A stretch of DNA of 64,000 nucleotides from Paracoccus aminovorans (GCF_900005615.1 NZ_LN832559.1:2386837-2450836), one strand, 5' to 3'; shown: positions 1 through 9,396, counted from the first letter of the stretch. Numbers and translations: made by a program. The notes: generated by a model from the sequence alone, not told the origin.

Positions 1-1
1 C

Positions 2-226
2 GCTGTCGCCCCGCGCCCGCAACTGCTGATCCTCGATGAAACCCAGCGCGGCCTTGATCTGCGGCATCAGCGCCAGCTGGAACAGGCAATGACCGCGTTC
101 ACGCAAGCCGGTGGAACGGTGCTGTTCGTTTGCCACGACGAGGATTTCGTAAAGCGCAACGCCAGCCATCGGCTCGCGGTATCAGGTGGTTTGGTTGGGC
201 TTCACAGCGTCATGGAGAGTGAGTAG
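2..226 (+). CDS. ABC transporter ATPase, C-terminal part (ModF-like)
   Basis: Only the last 74 residues are inside the window. They contain a Walker B segment (LLILDE), a D-loop-like QRGLD, and an H-switch (FVCHDED), so this is the end of an ABC nucleotide-binding domain. Spacing and wording resemble the second domain of the ModF/PhrA type of soluble ABC ATPase, but other ABC families are possible. The residue after the Walker B glutamate is Thr rather than the usual Pro. The stop lies just before an IS66 remnant, so the natural C-terminus may be lost. Fold assignment is firm, subfamily is not. Confidence 0.6.
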   Translation, partial: AVAPRPQLLILDETQRGLDLRHQRQLEQAMTAFTQAGGTVLFVCHDEDFVKRNASHRLAVSGGLVGLHSVMESE

Positions 227-232
227 CCGCAA

Positions 233-498
233 GCTTCCTGGATGCCTTCGCGTCCCACAGGCCGTCGCTCGAACTCGGAGGCGACAGCATGCTCTTCCTT
301 CCAATCCGGAGCAAGCCGGCAGGTCACGCCCTGCGGGGCGACCCCCGCTTAGGGGCGCTGATCCCGCACATAGGCCCAGATCCGGCCCTTCTTCACGCCC
401 TTGCTCAGACCCTTGTCGCGAAGCGAACGATCCAGAACCCGGATCGATGTGTCATCCGCATGCAAAAGATCGCTGGCCATCACCACGGCGTCAACCCA
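233..498 (-). pseudogene. IS66-family transposase (TnpC) fragment
   Basis: The minus strand reads LLHADDTSIRVLDRS and then GRIWAYVRDQRP, the recognisable start of the IS66 TnpC catalytic region. A stop codon follows directly, and in a shifted frame there is more IS66-like text (RLAPDWKEEH). Only about 90 residues of a roughly 500-residue protein remain. One end abuts an ABC ATPase gene, and the other is fused directly to an IS3 fragment. It cannot be functional. Confidence 0.6.
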
Positions 499-869
499 CG
501 CGGGCTGACATTCATGATCCGACACAGTCGCTCGATGGGAAAGGCCCCAAGTTGCTCTTCGACGAACCTGAACCTCATGGCTTTTGGCTGGCGAAGAACT
601 GGTGGCTTTTTTAGAATGTCCCTCTCCTCCTTGAGGATGCGGTTCTCGCGCCGAAGCTGTTCGTTCTCCCGCGCAAGCTCGCGATCCTCGGGCGAGACCA
701 CATCCGTGTCGCGGTGCGCTGTCACCCACTTGTTCAGCGTCGAAAGCCCAACGCCCAAATCATCCGCAACCTGCCGGCGTGTCAGCCCGCTGGTCAGCGC
801 AATTCGCACTGCATCCTTGCGAAATTCATCCGTTCTTCCCGTGCCCATAGTTCGTCTCCCTTGCTGCAC
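489..869 (-). pseudogene. IS3-family transposase remnant (OrfA plus start of OrfB)
   Basis: OrfA is nearly complete. It has a helix-turn-helix (TRRQVADDLGVGLSTLNKWV), then a heptad-rich stretch (ELARENEQLRRENRILKEE) typical of the IS3 OrfA leucine zipper. The A-rich frameshift region follows, and about 30 residues of OrfB (MRFRFVEEQ...RIMNVSPRG) are read in the same frame. OrfB then stops where the sequence becomes IS66, so the DDE catalytic domain is missing. Starts at 869 or 848 are both possible. The outer IS3 end probably lies near 910. Confidence 0.75.
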
Positions 870-870
870 A

Positions 871-1262
871 TTATGCTATCAAAGGAGCGGCACCAAACCG
901 CGACAGGTCCAGACTGATCCGGCGCACGATGTTCGTCGTGCAGCGGTTGCGCAACGGGCAGTCAGCGCAGGCCGTGGTCCAGTAGCGGCGCATCTGCAAG
1001 CCCTGCTGCTCGACCGTGGACCGATAGCTCAACACCTCGCCGGCAGGGCAGCGATAGATGTACTTTCTCGGGATCATAGGCGAAGTCCGCCTTCACATAG
1101 CGCCCATGTACCCGGCTCCCGGACGTATCCGGCCGCGGCACCGTCGCCGTGATGTCCTGGTCGTGGCAGGCGAGAATCCCGCCACCACTGAAATAACCCT
1201 TGTCGGCCAGGATATGCAGATCGGCGCGCCGGGCAGCATCACGATGGGCGTGGAACTGGGTC
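871..1262 (-). pseudogene. IS1182-family transposase fragment, frameshifted
   Basis: Two minus-strand frames together give an IS1182-type transposase core. The first contains LHILADKGYFSGGGILAC and the second CPAGEVLSYRSTVEQQGLQM plus CADCPLRNRCTT, the cysteine-rich segment near the end of these proteins. The frame changes near 1075. Both N- and C-terminal parts are missing. The upstream end lies inside a hydrolase gene, and the downstream end meets the IS3 remnant at about 919. It is an inactive piece of an element that interrupted the neighbouring gene. Confidence 0.65.
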
Positions 1263-1523
1263 CTACGGGATCTGATAGAAGGCATAGAGATGATCGCCGT
1301 GGATGCTCTGCCCCTCGGCACTGGGCGCGTTGTTGTCGTAGGTGCCGCGTGTTCTGGCGACCGAGCCGCCCGCGAAGAAGCTGCCCTGCTCGCGGATCGC
1401 CAGCGGCTCGGTTTGTTGCGCCAGGGCACTGACGCCCGCCAGAACAGTGCCCGTCGCCGCCAACACCTTGAGGATGCTTGTCGAACGCCTCAATCGCCTG
1501 CCTCCTTCGGGATTGGTTCCCAT
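1263..1523 (-). pseudogene. Secreted alpha/beta-hydrolase, N-terminal 85 residues only
   Basis: The protein begins with a basic stretch, a hydrophobic core (ILKVLAATGTVLAGVSA) and an AQQ cleavage-like site, so it was probably exported. The following text (EQGSFFAGGSVARTRGTYDN, then GDHLYAFYQIP) matches the start of a family of periplasmic alpha/beta-hydrolases of about 330 residues. It is cut at YQIP by the IS1182 fragment. The nucleophile elbow and catalytic triad are absent. The hydrolase family is recognised by resemblance only. Confidence 0.5.
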
Positions 1524-1737
1524 CTCGGCAGGTTAGGCAATGACGCCGCTCGCGATAAGCTGGGGCAATTCGACAAGGGCTATAAGATGACCTAATGAAT
1601 AAGCCGGCGTTTGTTTCAACACGCACCATCGCGGCCCGTCGGGCAGGACCCGGCTTTTGCCGTCGCCGCCATTCCCTTTTCGGCGAACTTGGCCAGATGA
1701 TATTCCGAAAAGATGACATCCTTGGCCTATGCCCAAC

Positions 1738-2342
1738 CTACCCCTGACGCTCGCGCGTGTCGGGCAAAAGCACGGTCAGGATGCCGATCACCGGCAGGAC
1801 CGAGCACAGGTCGAACACGAAGGTGATGCCCTCCCAGTCAGCCAAGCCGCCGAGCATCGCCGCACCGATCCCTCCGATGAAGCCGAAGAACAGCCCCGAG
1901 ACCATGCCCACCCGCCCGGGCATCAGATCCTGGCCGTAGACCACGATGGCCGGAAAGGTCGAGGCGATGGTCACGCCAATGATCCCGCTCAGAATGATCG
2001 TCGTCGTCAGTCCGACATGCGGCAGGATCAGCGTGAAGGGCAAGACGCCGAGGATCGAGGCCCAGATGACCGGCTTGCGGCCGAACCTGTCACCGATGGG
2101 ACCGCCTGCGATCGTGTCAGCTGATAGACAAAGGTCAGAAACCCCACCTGGACAAAGGAGAGCGCGAAGTTGCCTTGCAGGATGGGATAGACGGCAGGCA
2201 GCAGCGCCTGCATCATGTCATTGAGGAAATGGCACAGACTGGCGGCGCCGAGGACGGAAAAGGCAGCCGTCCCGCCGGAGATTGATGCTGCTGTGGTGGT
2301 ATTGGACACTGGGCCGGCCTTGGTTGGGTTGGAGCGACCCAC
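1738..2342 (-). pseudogene. Fosmidomycin-resistance-like MFS exporter with internal deletion
   Basis: The upstream part (2342 to about 2110) reads LGAASLCHFLNDMMQALLPA and QVGFLTFVYQLT, the first helices of Fsr-type major facilitator exporters. The downstream part reads GGPIGDRFGRKPVIWASILG and GRVGMVSGLFFG, which belongs to the second half of the same family. About 200 residues between them are missing and the frame shifts, so no functional transporter is made. It is the last gene of the long minus-strand operon, 19 bp after the AbrB-like gene. Confidence 0.7.
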
Positions 2343-2361
2343 GCCTTGAGCGAGGGAACCA

Positions 2362-3411
2362 TCATCGCCGAAGGCGAAACAGACTTGTTGCTCCGAAATT
2401 CACCAACAATATGCGGATCAGTTGGCTGGAAACGACCAATGCGACATCGGCGTGTAGCGCCAGAGCGATCAATGACATCTCCGTCGTTCCGCCCGGGGCA
2501 AGCGTCAGGAAAACCACGCCGAAGCTTTGGCCGACCAACGGGCCGGCCACGGCCGCTGCCGACAGGCAGACGCCGCACAGGATCGGTACCAGCACAAGCC
2601 CGTGGCGCAAGGTCTGCCACAGGAGGCTCCATTTGGTATCGACGAAATTCGACCCCAGCGCCGAACCGATGACAACCTGCGCTACCACGATCAGCATATG
2701 GGGCGGACTGGCTTCGGTCCAGCCAAGCAGATGGACGCTGGCGCTCAACAGCAGCGGACCGATCATCGGCGCGTTAGGCATCTCCAGCCTGCGCGCCACC
2801 CCCCAGCCGACGACCGCCAGAGCGGTCAGCCACAGCCAGTCCGCGCCCGCGATGTCCCCGGCAGTCCGGGTCATCAGCGGCGTTTTCTGGGAATCGACGT
2901 GATAGATCAGCCCATAGAGCAACGGCACGAAGATCACCAGCAGCGACACCCGGCATGCATGGATCAGGGCGATGCGACGCTCATCGCCCCCCGCCTGTCC
3001 GCCTTGCAGCGCCATTTCCTGAAGTCCTGCGGGCATCGCGGCGAAATAGGCGGTGATCCGGTCGAATCCGGCGACACGGCGAAGATACTGATAGCCCGCA
3101 AGGCCGCAAAGCACCGTGGACGCCGTGATCGCGACCAACAGGACTGCCAGGCTCTGGCCCTGGGCAAAGACCGAAGGCTGGAAAGTCGCCCCCAGCGTCA
3201 CCCCGAGGATTGCGGCAAAGGGCGGGCGCATCGGTCGGGTCCGCGTCACCACCGGCAGTTCCAGCAGGGCGGCGAACATGGTCGCGCACATCGCGCCCAG
3301 CATCCAGGCAAGCGGGAGGTGCAGCATATGGAATACCCATCCTCCCGCCAGCGCCAATGCCAGAGTGGCCGGATGTCGCCAGGTCAGCTTCGGCAGAACA
3401 GCAATCTCCAT
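2362..3411 (-). CDS. AbrB-family inner-membrane protein
   Basis: This 349-residue protein is almost entirely hydrophobic and shows the internal duplication typical of the AbrB/AmoA membrane family (two halves of about 160 residues). Repeated features are PLAWMLGAM in the first half with PMIGPLLLSA as its counterpart, and LQEMALQGG with GGTTEMSLIA. Members are predicted transporters or membrane regulators, and some are called putative ammonia monooxygenase for historical reasons. It starts 12 bp after prpF and is co-transcribed with the catabolic genes, which suggests it moves the pathway's substrate or product. No transported compound can be deduced. Confidence 0.8.
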   Translation of the reverse strand: MEIAVLPKLTWRHPATLALALAGGWVFHMLHLPLAWMLGAMCATMFAALLELPVVTRTRPMRPPFAAILGVTLGATFQPSVFAQGQSLAVLLVAITASTVLCGLAGYQYLRRVAGFDRITAYFAAMPAGLQEMALQGGQAGGDERRIALIHACRVSLLVIFVPLLYGLIYHVDSQKTPLMTRTAGDIAGADWLWLTALAVVGWGVARRLEMPNAPMIGPLLLSASVHLLGWTEASPPHMLIVVAQVVIGSALGSNFVDTKWSLLWQTLRHGLVLVPILCGVCLSAAAVAGPLVGQSFGVVFLTLAPGGTTEMSLIALALHADVALVVSSQLIRILLVNFGATSLFRLRR

Positions 3412-3423
3412 CCTTTTACGCCC

Positions 3424-4512
3424 TCAAGGCCAGACCGAGGCGGGGATCATCACCTCGCCCCGCGCCAGCAGGCGCGCGGTGCGCATGATCCCGGCCGAGT
3501 GCAGCACCAGCGGCCTGTCCTGGTGGGCGACGGCATATTCGACCATGATGTCGATGCTGCCCGACGGATGCTCCAGCACCAGCAGCGCCGGGCTCGACGC
3601 CGCCTGCGCAAGCCCGTGGGTCACGCTGCCCGGCACCAGCAGGCTGGCTGCCAGACATTGGGCGCCGGTCACTGCCATGCTGGGATGACAGACCTGCGGC
3701 ATGAAATAGCGCGCGCTGGCCGCGCCGCCGTTTCGCCCCGGGGCCATGATGGCGAATTTCGGCGTCACCGAGGCCGAAACGTCACCCATGCCCATCAGCG
3801 CTCCGGCCTTGATGCGGATCGCCTCGCGCCGGGCGACGAAATCGGTATTTGCGTCCAGCTCCTCAAGGCTCTCGGTCCCGGTCAGGCCGAAGGATTCGGC
3901 GCGGGCGATGACCACGGGCATCGCCACGTCCAAACAGGTCACCGCGACCTCGTCGATCAGATCGCGGACCTGGCCGGTGGGCGTCAGCATGCCGGTGACG
4001 GATCCGACCGTTTCGCGGAAGTTCAGCTGGACCGGTGCGCTGGTGCCCGGCACGCCGTCGATGGCCAGATCGCCATCATAGGTCACGCGCCAATCCGGAG
4101 TCTGGATCACCGCATCCACCAACGCCCCGGTATTGACGGCGCGGATACGCACCCGCGTCATCGGCGCCTCGGCCCGAATCAGTCCCATTTCGATGGCGGC
4201 GGGGCCGACACCCGACAGGATATTGCCGCAGGTCGGTCGGAAATCCACGCGCTGCTCGGTCACCGAGACCTGGGCGAAGAAATAGTCGATATCGGCCTTG
4301 GGGTCCGCCGAGCGCGACAGCATCGCCACCTTGGTGGTGACCGCGACGCCGCCGCCAAGCCCGTCGATATTGTATCGATGGCCCGATCCGACGGCGGCGA
4401 TGAGCACCTGCGCCAGCCGGTCCCGGTTTTCCGGCAGGTCGGTGCGACCGAAATACAACCCGCGCGAGGTGCCGCCCCGCATCATCAGAAAAGGAATGGC
4501 TTTTTGCGACAT
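3424..4512 (-). CDS. PrpF/4-oxalomesaconate tautomerase-family isomerase
   Basis: The 362-residue protein opens with MMRGGTSRGLYF, the hallmark of the PrpF family, and has RPTCGNILSGVGPAAIEMG with the conserved active-site cysteine near residue 95. A second conserved cysteine region is PQVCHPSMAVTG. Family members isomerise double bonds in tricarboxylates, such as trans-aconitate/2-methylaconitate, or interconvert 4-oxalomesaconate tautomers (GalD). Having it in one operon with three PrpD-type proteins suggests sequential handling of an unsaturated or hydroxylated polycarboxylate. There is no prpB/prpC nearby, so an ordinary methylcitrate cycle is unlikely. Confidence 0.85.
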   Translation of the reverse strand: MSQKAIPFLMMRGGTSRGLYFGRTDLPENRDRLAQVLIAAVGSGHRYNIDGLGGGVAVTTKVAMLSRSADPKADIDYFFAQVSVTEQRVDFRPTCGNILSGVGPAAIEMGLIRAEAPMTRVRIRAVNTGALVDAVIQTPDWRVTYDGDLAIDGVPGTSAPVQLNFRETVGSVTGMLTPTGQVRDLIDEVAVTCLDVAMPVVIARAESFGLTGTESLEELDANTDFVARREAIRIKAGALMGMGDVSASVTPKFAIMAPGRNGGAASARYFMPQVCHPSMAVTGAQCLAASLLVPGSVTHGLAQAASSPALLVLEHPSGSIDIMVEYAVAHQDRPLVLHSAGIMRTARLLARGEVMIPASVWP

Positions 4513-4602
4513 GACATGACTCCCCCGCGGGGGTCGCGCGCTGCCGCGCCCCCTGAATGACGGATGATTGCGACGAGCCGTCCGCCGACGCGGGCGGCGG
4601 CC

Positions 4603-5199
4603 TCAGCTCAGACCCTGGATGTGGCGGACATAGCCAGGAAAGCCCGCCAGACGCCGGGCATAGGCCTCGAATTGCGGCAGCGCCGGCCGCTCGCCGTCCA
4701 GCAGGAACCAACGGTGGACCGCAGGCGCGGCGGTGATGTCGGCCAGCGACAACTCCGACCCGGCGATGAAGTCATGCCGCGCCAGTTGCTGGTCCAGCAG
4801 CGCAAAGCCGGTCACGATCGCGGGCAGATCGGCGTCGTCGCCCCGCCCGGCCGCGCGCGCCTTGCGCAGCCGCGTCAACGGCGGCGTCAGCGAGATCGAG
4901 GCCCAGTCCATCCAGCGGTCGATGCGGCTTTGACCGGCGGCATCCGAAGGCCAAAGCGCGGTGGCGTCGAACCGCTTGGCCAGATAGCGCAGCACCGCGT
5001 TGGATTCCCAGACGGTGACGTCTCCGTCCTGTACCACCGGCACCTTGCCAAACGGGTTCAGCGCCAGGAACTCGGGCGTGTCGGTGGGGCCGAAGCCCCG
5101 TCCGGCCGGAACCAGGTCATAATCCTGTCCGATCTGCTCCAGCAGCCAGAATACCTTGGCCGCGTTCGAGGAGTTGGGACGTCCGTAAACCTTCAGCAT
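4603..5199 (-). CDS. Glutathione S-transferase family protein
   Basis: This 198-residue protein has an N-terminal thioredoxin-like domain (MLKVYGRPNSSNAAKVFWLL) with the cis-proline motif GKVPVVQDGD and the ESNAVLRYLA glutathione-binding segment. A helical C-terminal domain follows, with ELSLADITAAP. The Ser-rich N-terminal motif suits a serine-type active site. It starts 3 bp after a PrpD gene, so translation is probably coupled. In this operon it could remove or add glutathione on a reactive intermediate, or reduce a thioether. The substrate is unknown. Confidence 0.85.
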   Translation of the reverse strand: MLKVYGRPNSSNAAKVFWLLEQIGQDYDLVPAGRGFGPTDTPEFLALNPFGKVPVVQDGDVTVWESNAVLRYLAKRFDATALWPSDAAGQSRIDRWMDWASISLTPPLTRLRKARAAGRGDDADLPAIVTGFALLDQQLARHDFIAGSELSLADITAAPAVHRWFLLDGERPALPQFEAYARRLAGFPGYVRHIQGLS

Positions 5200-5202
5200 C
5201 GC

Positions 5203-6567
5203 CTAGACTCCCTTGCCCGAGATCATGGCCAGAACCGCGTCCAGCCGGTCGTTGTCTGCCAGCGACAGGATCGCATCATAGGCCGCGCCCGCCTCTGCCT
5301 CGCCCAGTATGGGCGTCGCACAATCCGTGAACTTGTCGCGCAACTCGGCGTCCGACATCGGATTTTTCGGGCCGCGCCCGAAATTGGTCGAGGCGGCGTC
5401 CTCGAACACCCGGCCATCCTTCATCACCACGCGGACCCGGCCCAGATAGGCATCGGCCTCTTGATGCCCGGTCGAGGCGACGCGCGTCAGCAGCCCGGCC
5501 AAGTCCGGGGTCAGGAAGCTTGCGTCGTCGAAATCGGCCAAACGGATGCGCCCGGTCGTCAGCGCCTTGGCTGTCAGGAACTGAACGCTGAACTTGGCGT
5601 CCAGGCCCGAACGCGGCTCGGGCCGGCTGGTATGCGCCAGGCGGCGTTCATGGGTGCTGGTCTCGATGCGCTCGATGGCATCCGCCGCCAGCAACCCTTC
5701 GCGCGCGACGATGCGCAGCGCCGCGTCTATGGCGGAATGGGCCGAGCCGCAGCAGGGATGCTGCTTGATGGCGATGCCGGGGTCCAGCACCTCCATCGGG
5801 CCGTCCCAGCCGTCCAGGATCGAGTCGGCGTCAAAGGTGCCCGCGCCGTTGAACAGGTTGAAGAAACCGTAATTGTGTTCGAACGCCTCCGGGTTCGCGG
5901 TCATGCCGCGCTGGGTGACCAGCGCCGCCATGATCGCGTTATGCGCCGCCTGGCCCACATGCAGCGGCTTGACCGGTGTGCCGAAATTCGACTTCAGCCC
6001 CGAGGCCATGGACACAGTGACCGCCAGTGCGGTGGTCATCCGCTCTTCGTCGAAATCGAACATGCGCCCGGCGGCGGCGGCGGCACCGAACACGCCCAAG
6101 GTCGCGGTCGGGTGCCAGCCCTTTTCGTAGTGATGCGGCAGCAGCCCGCGGGCCAGCCGCGTCTCGACCTCGACCCCGGTCATCCAGGCCTCGATCACCT
6201 TGCCCGCCTTGGCGCCGGTCAGTTCGGCCAGCGCCAGCACCACCGGCACCACCGGTGCCGAAGGGTGGCCCCCCATCGTGGTCGAGCAGTCGTCGAAATC
6301 CAGCGCATGGGCGGCCGTGCCGTTGACCAGCGCGGCATGCAAGACCGAGGCTCGGCGGCCACCCCGCCCCCACAGCGTGGCCTGGCCGGGCGCGTTGTCA
6401 GTGTCCAGCACCGCCTCCAGCGCGTCCAGATAAGGGGCGTTCGCCCCCGCCAGCGCCACGCCGACCGTATCGGCAAGGGCGCGGCGGCCGATATGAGCGG
6501 CCTCGGCCGGCGCGGTCTTCAGCCTGATCGACAGCGCCCGGCGGGACAGTTCGCGTGCAAAACTCAT
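5203..6567 (-). CDS. MmgE/PrpD-family protein, copy 1
   Basis: The 454-residue protein belongs to the MmgE/PrpD superfamily. Family landmarks are ALDFDDCSTTMGGHPSAPVV near residue 85, KGWHPTATLGVFGAAAAAGR near residue 150, and GIAIKQHPCCGSAHSAIDAA near residue 270. Members dehydrate 2-methylcitrate or epimerise related dicarboxylic acids such as iminodisuccinate. Start 6567 gives the common opening SFARELSRRALSI. It is the third of three consecutive paralogs in transcription order and overlaps none of them. The three share motifs but differ clearly in sequence, so they are not a recent tandem duplication. Confidence 0.88.
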   Translation of the reverse strand: MSFARELSRRALSIRLKTAPAEAAHIGRRALADTVGVALAGANAPYLDALEAVLDTDNAPGQATLWGRGGRRASVLHAALVNGTAAHALDFDDCSTTMGGHPSAPVVPVVLALAELTGAKAGKVIEAWMTGVEVETRLARGLLPHHYEKGWHPTATLGVFGAAAAAGRMFDFDEERMTTALAVTVSMASGLKSNFGTPVKPLHVGQAAHNAIMAALVTQRGMTANPEAFEHNYGFFNLFNGAGTFDADSILDGWDGPMEVLDPGIAIKQHPCCGSAHSAIDAALRIVAREGLLAADAIERIETSTHERRLAHTSRPEPRSGLDAKFSVQFLTAKALTTGRIRLADFDDASFLTPDLAGLLTRVASTGHQEADAYLGRVRVVMKDGRVFEDAASTNFGRGPKNPMSDAELRDKFTDCATPILGEAEAGAAYDAILSLADNDRLDAVLAMISGKGV

Positions 6568-6586
6568 GTCGTAAGCTCCTTGGGAC

Positions 6587-7942
6587 TCAGCGCGTGGCGG
6601 CTTCGATGGCGTCGGTCAGGTCGGTCGCACGCGGCAGCGCGTCGAGCCGCATGAGCAGGGCAAAGATGGTGGCGGCACCGTCGTCGGTCAGCGTGCGGCG
6701 CGCGCAATCGGCGAACTTCGCTTCGAGCATCTCTTGCGGCAGCGGGGTTTCCGGGCCACGGCCCAGCGGTGCCGCAACCGACTGGCGCAGAAGGGTACCG
6801 TCCCGCAGCGTCACGACCACCTCGGCGCCATAGTCGTTGGCGTCGTCGTCATGCGGCTCCATGCGGATCAGGCCCATGACGCGGGTGACTTCCGGGTCGT
6901 TCAGCGCGGCGTCCTCGAAGTGCTCCAGCAACACCGCGCCGTTCACCAGCCCGCGCGACACCGAATAGGGCAGCGAGAACTTGGCGTTCAGCGCGCTGGT
7001 CGCGGGGTTGCGCACATGCGGCAGCAGGCGGCGCGGATGCATGCGCACCAGCACATCGGCCACGGCGGTGCTGTCTGCGACCGGGCCATCATGCAGTTGA
7101 ATCGCCGCGTCAATGGCGCCATGGACGCTGTAGACGCAGGGGTATTTCTTGATCGAGATGCCCGGCGCCAACAGGTCCAGCGGCTCGGCCCAGTTCACCA
7201 GCATGCGGTCGGCATCGTAATTGCCGGCGCCGTTGAAGACCTCGAGGAAGCCCTGCGGATGCTCCAGTGCGACGGGCGATCCGTTGACGCCCCTCGCCGC
7301 CATCAGCGCCGCGAACAGCCCGTTCCTCGCCGCGATCCCGGCGTGCAGCGGCTTGGTCGAGGTGCCGAAATTCGCCTTGATCCCCGAGGCGAGCGAGGCC
7401 GAGATCGAGATGGCGCTGGCGATCTGCGCCTCGTCCGACTTCAGCAGGACCGAGGCCGCGACCGCCGCGCCGAAGATCCCCAGCGTCGCCGTCGGATGCC
7501 AGCCCTTTTCGTAATGCTGGAAGTTGACGCCGCGCGCGAAACGCGTCGCGGCCTCGACCCCGATGATATAGGCGTCGGTCAGATCCTTGCCGGATGCGCC
7601 CGTCGCCTCGGCCAGGGCCAGTAGGCCGGGGATGATGATGACCGTCGGATGGCCCGACAGCGATTTCGAGGTGTCGTCGTAATCCAGCGCATGGCCGGCC
7701 GTGCCATTCACGAAGGCCGCGTCCAGCATGCCCAGCCGTTCCTTGCGGCCCAGAAGCAGGCAGGGGCCGGGGCCGTAGATCCCGGGCATCAGCGAGGCCT
7801 CGGCCGTCTCGGTCGGCGCGCCGAGCAGCGTGCAGCCGATCATGTCGGCGATGGCGTTGCGCGCCCATTTGACCGCCTCGGGGTCAAAGCGGGCCGGGTC
7901 CAGCGCGACGACGCGCTTCGCAAGTTCGCGTGACAGGGACAT
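6587..7942 (-). CDS. MmgE/PrpD-family protein, copy 2
   Basis: I place the start at 7942 (MSLSRELAKRVV) because a GGAAAGGTGA ribosome-binding site lies just upstream and the alignment with copy 1 begins there; the frame is open further upstream but without family similarity. The 451-residue protein has ALDYDDTSKSLSGHPTVIII, KGWHPTATLGIFGAAVAASV and GISIKKYPCVYSVHGAIDAA. The last motif lacks the CC pair seen in copies 1 and 3 (YPCVYS instead of HPCCGS or YPCCAF), which hints at a different substrate. It lies 19 bp before copy 1. Confidence 0.88.
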   Translation of the reverse strand: MSLSRELAKRVVALDPARFDPEAVKWARNAIADMIGCTLLGAPTETAEASLMPGIYGPGPCLLLGRKERLGMLDAAFVNGTAGHALDYDDTSKSLSGHPTVIIIPGLLALAEATGASGKDLTDAYIIGVEAATRFARGVNFQHYEKGWHPTATLGIFGAAVAASVLLKSDEAQIASAISISASLASGIKANFGTSTKPLHAGIAARNGLFAALMAARGVNGSPVALEHPQGFLEVFNGAGNYDADRMLVNWAEPLDLLAPGISIKKYPCVYSVHGAIDAAIQLHDGPVADSTAVADVLVRMHPRRLLPHVRNPATSALNAKFSLPYSVSRGLVNGAVLLEHFEDAALNDPEVTRVMGLIRMEPHDDDANDYGAEVVVTLRDGTLLRQSVAAPLGRGPETPLPQEMLEAKFADCARRTLTDDGAATIFALLMRLDALPRATDLTDAIEAATR

Positions 7943-7977
7943 CAGATCACCTTTCCTTGGCCGCGTCACTCGCGGCA

Positions 7978-9339
7978 TCATTCTGCGTAAAGGGGCGCGG
8001 CAGGCTGCATCAGCCGGCTCAGCCGCCGGATCGAGGCTTGCCGCGGCAGGTCCATCAGCGCAGCGAACAGCGAGGCGCCGGCATCGGGCGACAGGGTGCG
8101 GGCGACGCAATCGTCGAACTTGGCGCGGAACTGCGCGGGCGTCATCGGATTGGCCGGGCCGCGCCCCATGACGACGCTGGCCCGCGCCGACAGCACCCGT
8201 CCGTCCGCCAGCCCCACACCGACGCGGCCCAGCGACAGGTCGGCCTCGTCATGCGCGACCAGCCGGACCCTGGCCGCCAGCGCGCGGGTGGCGGGGTCGA
8301 AGACGCGCCCGGCCTCGAAATCGGCAAAGCCGACGCCCCCGGCCATCAGCGCCCGCGCGGTCAGGTATTGGGTCGAGAATTTCGCATCCAGCCCGTCCCT
8401 GGGGTCGGGGCGGTCGATGTTCTTCAGGCGCTTGCGATGCAGCACCACCTCGATGGTTTCGATCTGCGCGGGCGCGACCTGCGACTGCAATTGGGCCGCC
8501 GCGTCGATGGCGCAATGGATGAAAGCGCAGCAAGGGTATTGCTTGATGGCGATGCCCGGCGAGAGCAGCGCGAAATCCTGCCCCCAGCCATCCAGCGCCG
8601 CATCGACATCCTGAGGCACCGCGCCGTTGAAGGCGGCCATGAAGCCGAATTTATGCTCCAGCACCGCGGGATTGGCGGTAAAGCCGGCATGGGCCAGCAG
8701 CGCCGCCTGCAAGCCGTTGCGGTTGGCCTGGCCCGCGTGCAGCGGCTTGGTCATGGTGCCGGAATTGGCGCGCAGCCCCGCCGCGCAGGATGCGGCGATG
8801 CCCATCGCGACCGCCATGCGCTGCGGCGAAAGCCCCAGCAGGCGGCCGCAGGCCACGGCCGCGCCGATGACGCCGAAGGTCACGGTCGGATGCCATCCCC
8901 GCTCGGCATGGGCGGGGTTCGCGATGCGGGCGATGCGGATTTCGGCCTCGACCCCCGCGACATAGGCGGTCAGCAGGTCGGCGCCGGTGCTGTCCAGCCG
9001 GTCCGCCAGCGCCAGCAGCGCGGGCACGATGGAAACCGAAGGATGGCCGTCCATTTCCAGGTTGCAGTCGTCGAAATCCAGCGCATGGGCCGAGATGCCA
9101 TTGATTTGCGCGGCGTCCAGCTCGTGCAGCCGGCCCGGACGCCCCAGCAGCGCCGAGGCGCCGGGACCGGCGGTCAGGACCGAACCCGCCAGGCGGACCA
9201 CCTCTTCGCCGGCACCGGCGATGCCGCAGGCGAGGGTATCGGCAAGGGCGCGGATCGCCCAGTCGCGGGCGGGTTGGCTCAGATCGGCAAAGGTCAGCCC
9301 TGCGGCGCGGGCCGCAAGTCGGGGCGTCAGGGAGGTCAC
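7978..9339 (-). CDS. MmgE/PrpD-family protein, copy 3
   Basis: This 453-residue member is the first of the three paralogs in the direction of transcription. Landmarks are ALDFDDCNLEMDGHPSVSIV, RGWHPTVTFGVIGAAVACGR and GIAIKQYPCCAFIHCAIDAA. It starts 57 bp after the ABC ATPase gene aapP and ends 35 bp before copy 2, so all belong to one transcript. Three PrpD-type enzymes in one operon would fit a route with several hydration, dehydration or epimerisation steps, or several stereoisomeric substrates. That role is inferred only from context. Confidence 0.88.
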   Translation of the reverse strand: MTSLTPRLAARAAGLTFADLSQPARDWAIRALADTLACGIAGAGEEVVRLAGSVLTAGPGASALLGRPGRLHELDAAQINGISAHALDFDDCNLEMDGHPSVSIVPALLALADRLDSTGADLLTAYVAGVEAEIRIARIANPAHAERGWHPTVTFGVIGAAVACGRLLGLSPQRMAVAMGIAASCAAGLRANSGTMTKPLHAGQANRNGLQAALLAHAGFTANPAVLEHKFGFMAAFNGAVPQDVDAALDGWGQDFALLSPGIAIKQYPCCAFIHCAIDAAAQLQSQVAPAQIETIEVVLHRKRLKNIDRPDPRDGLDAKFSTQYLTARALMAGGVGFADFEAGRVFDPATRALAARVRLVAHDEADLSLGRVGVGLADGRVLSARASVVMGRGPANPMTPAQFRAKFDDCVARTLSPDAGASLFAALMDLPRQASIRRLSRLMQPAAPLYAE

Positions 9340-9396
9340 GGGATGCTCCTGTGTATCGGGTCCGGTCCGCGGCTCGTGGCGGGCCGGCGCGGCGGG

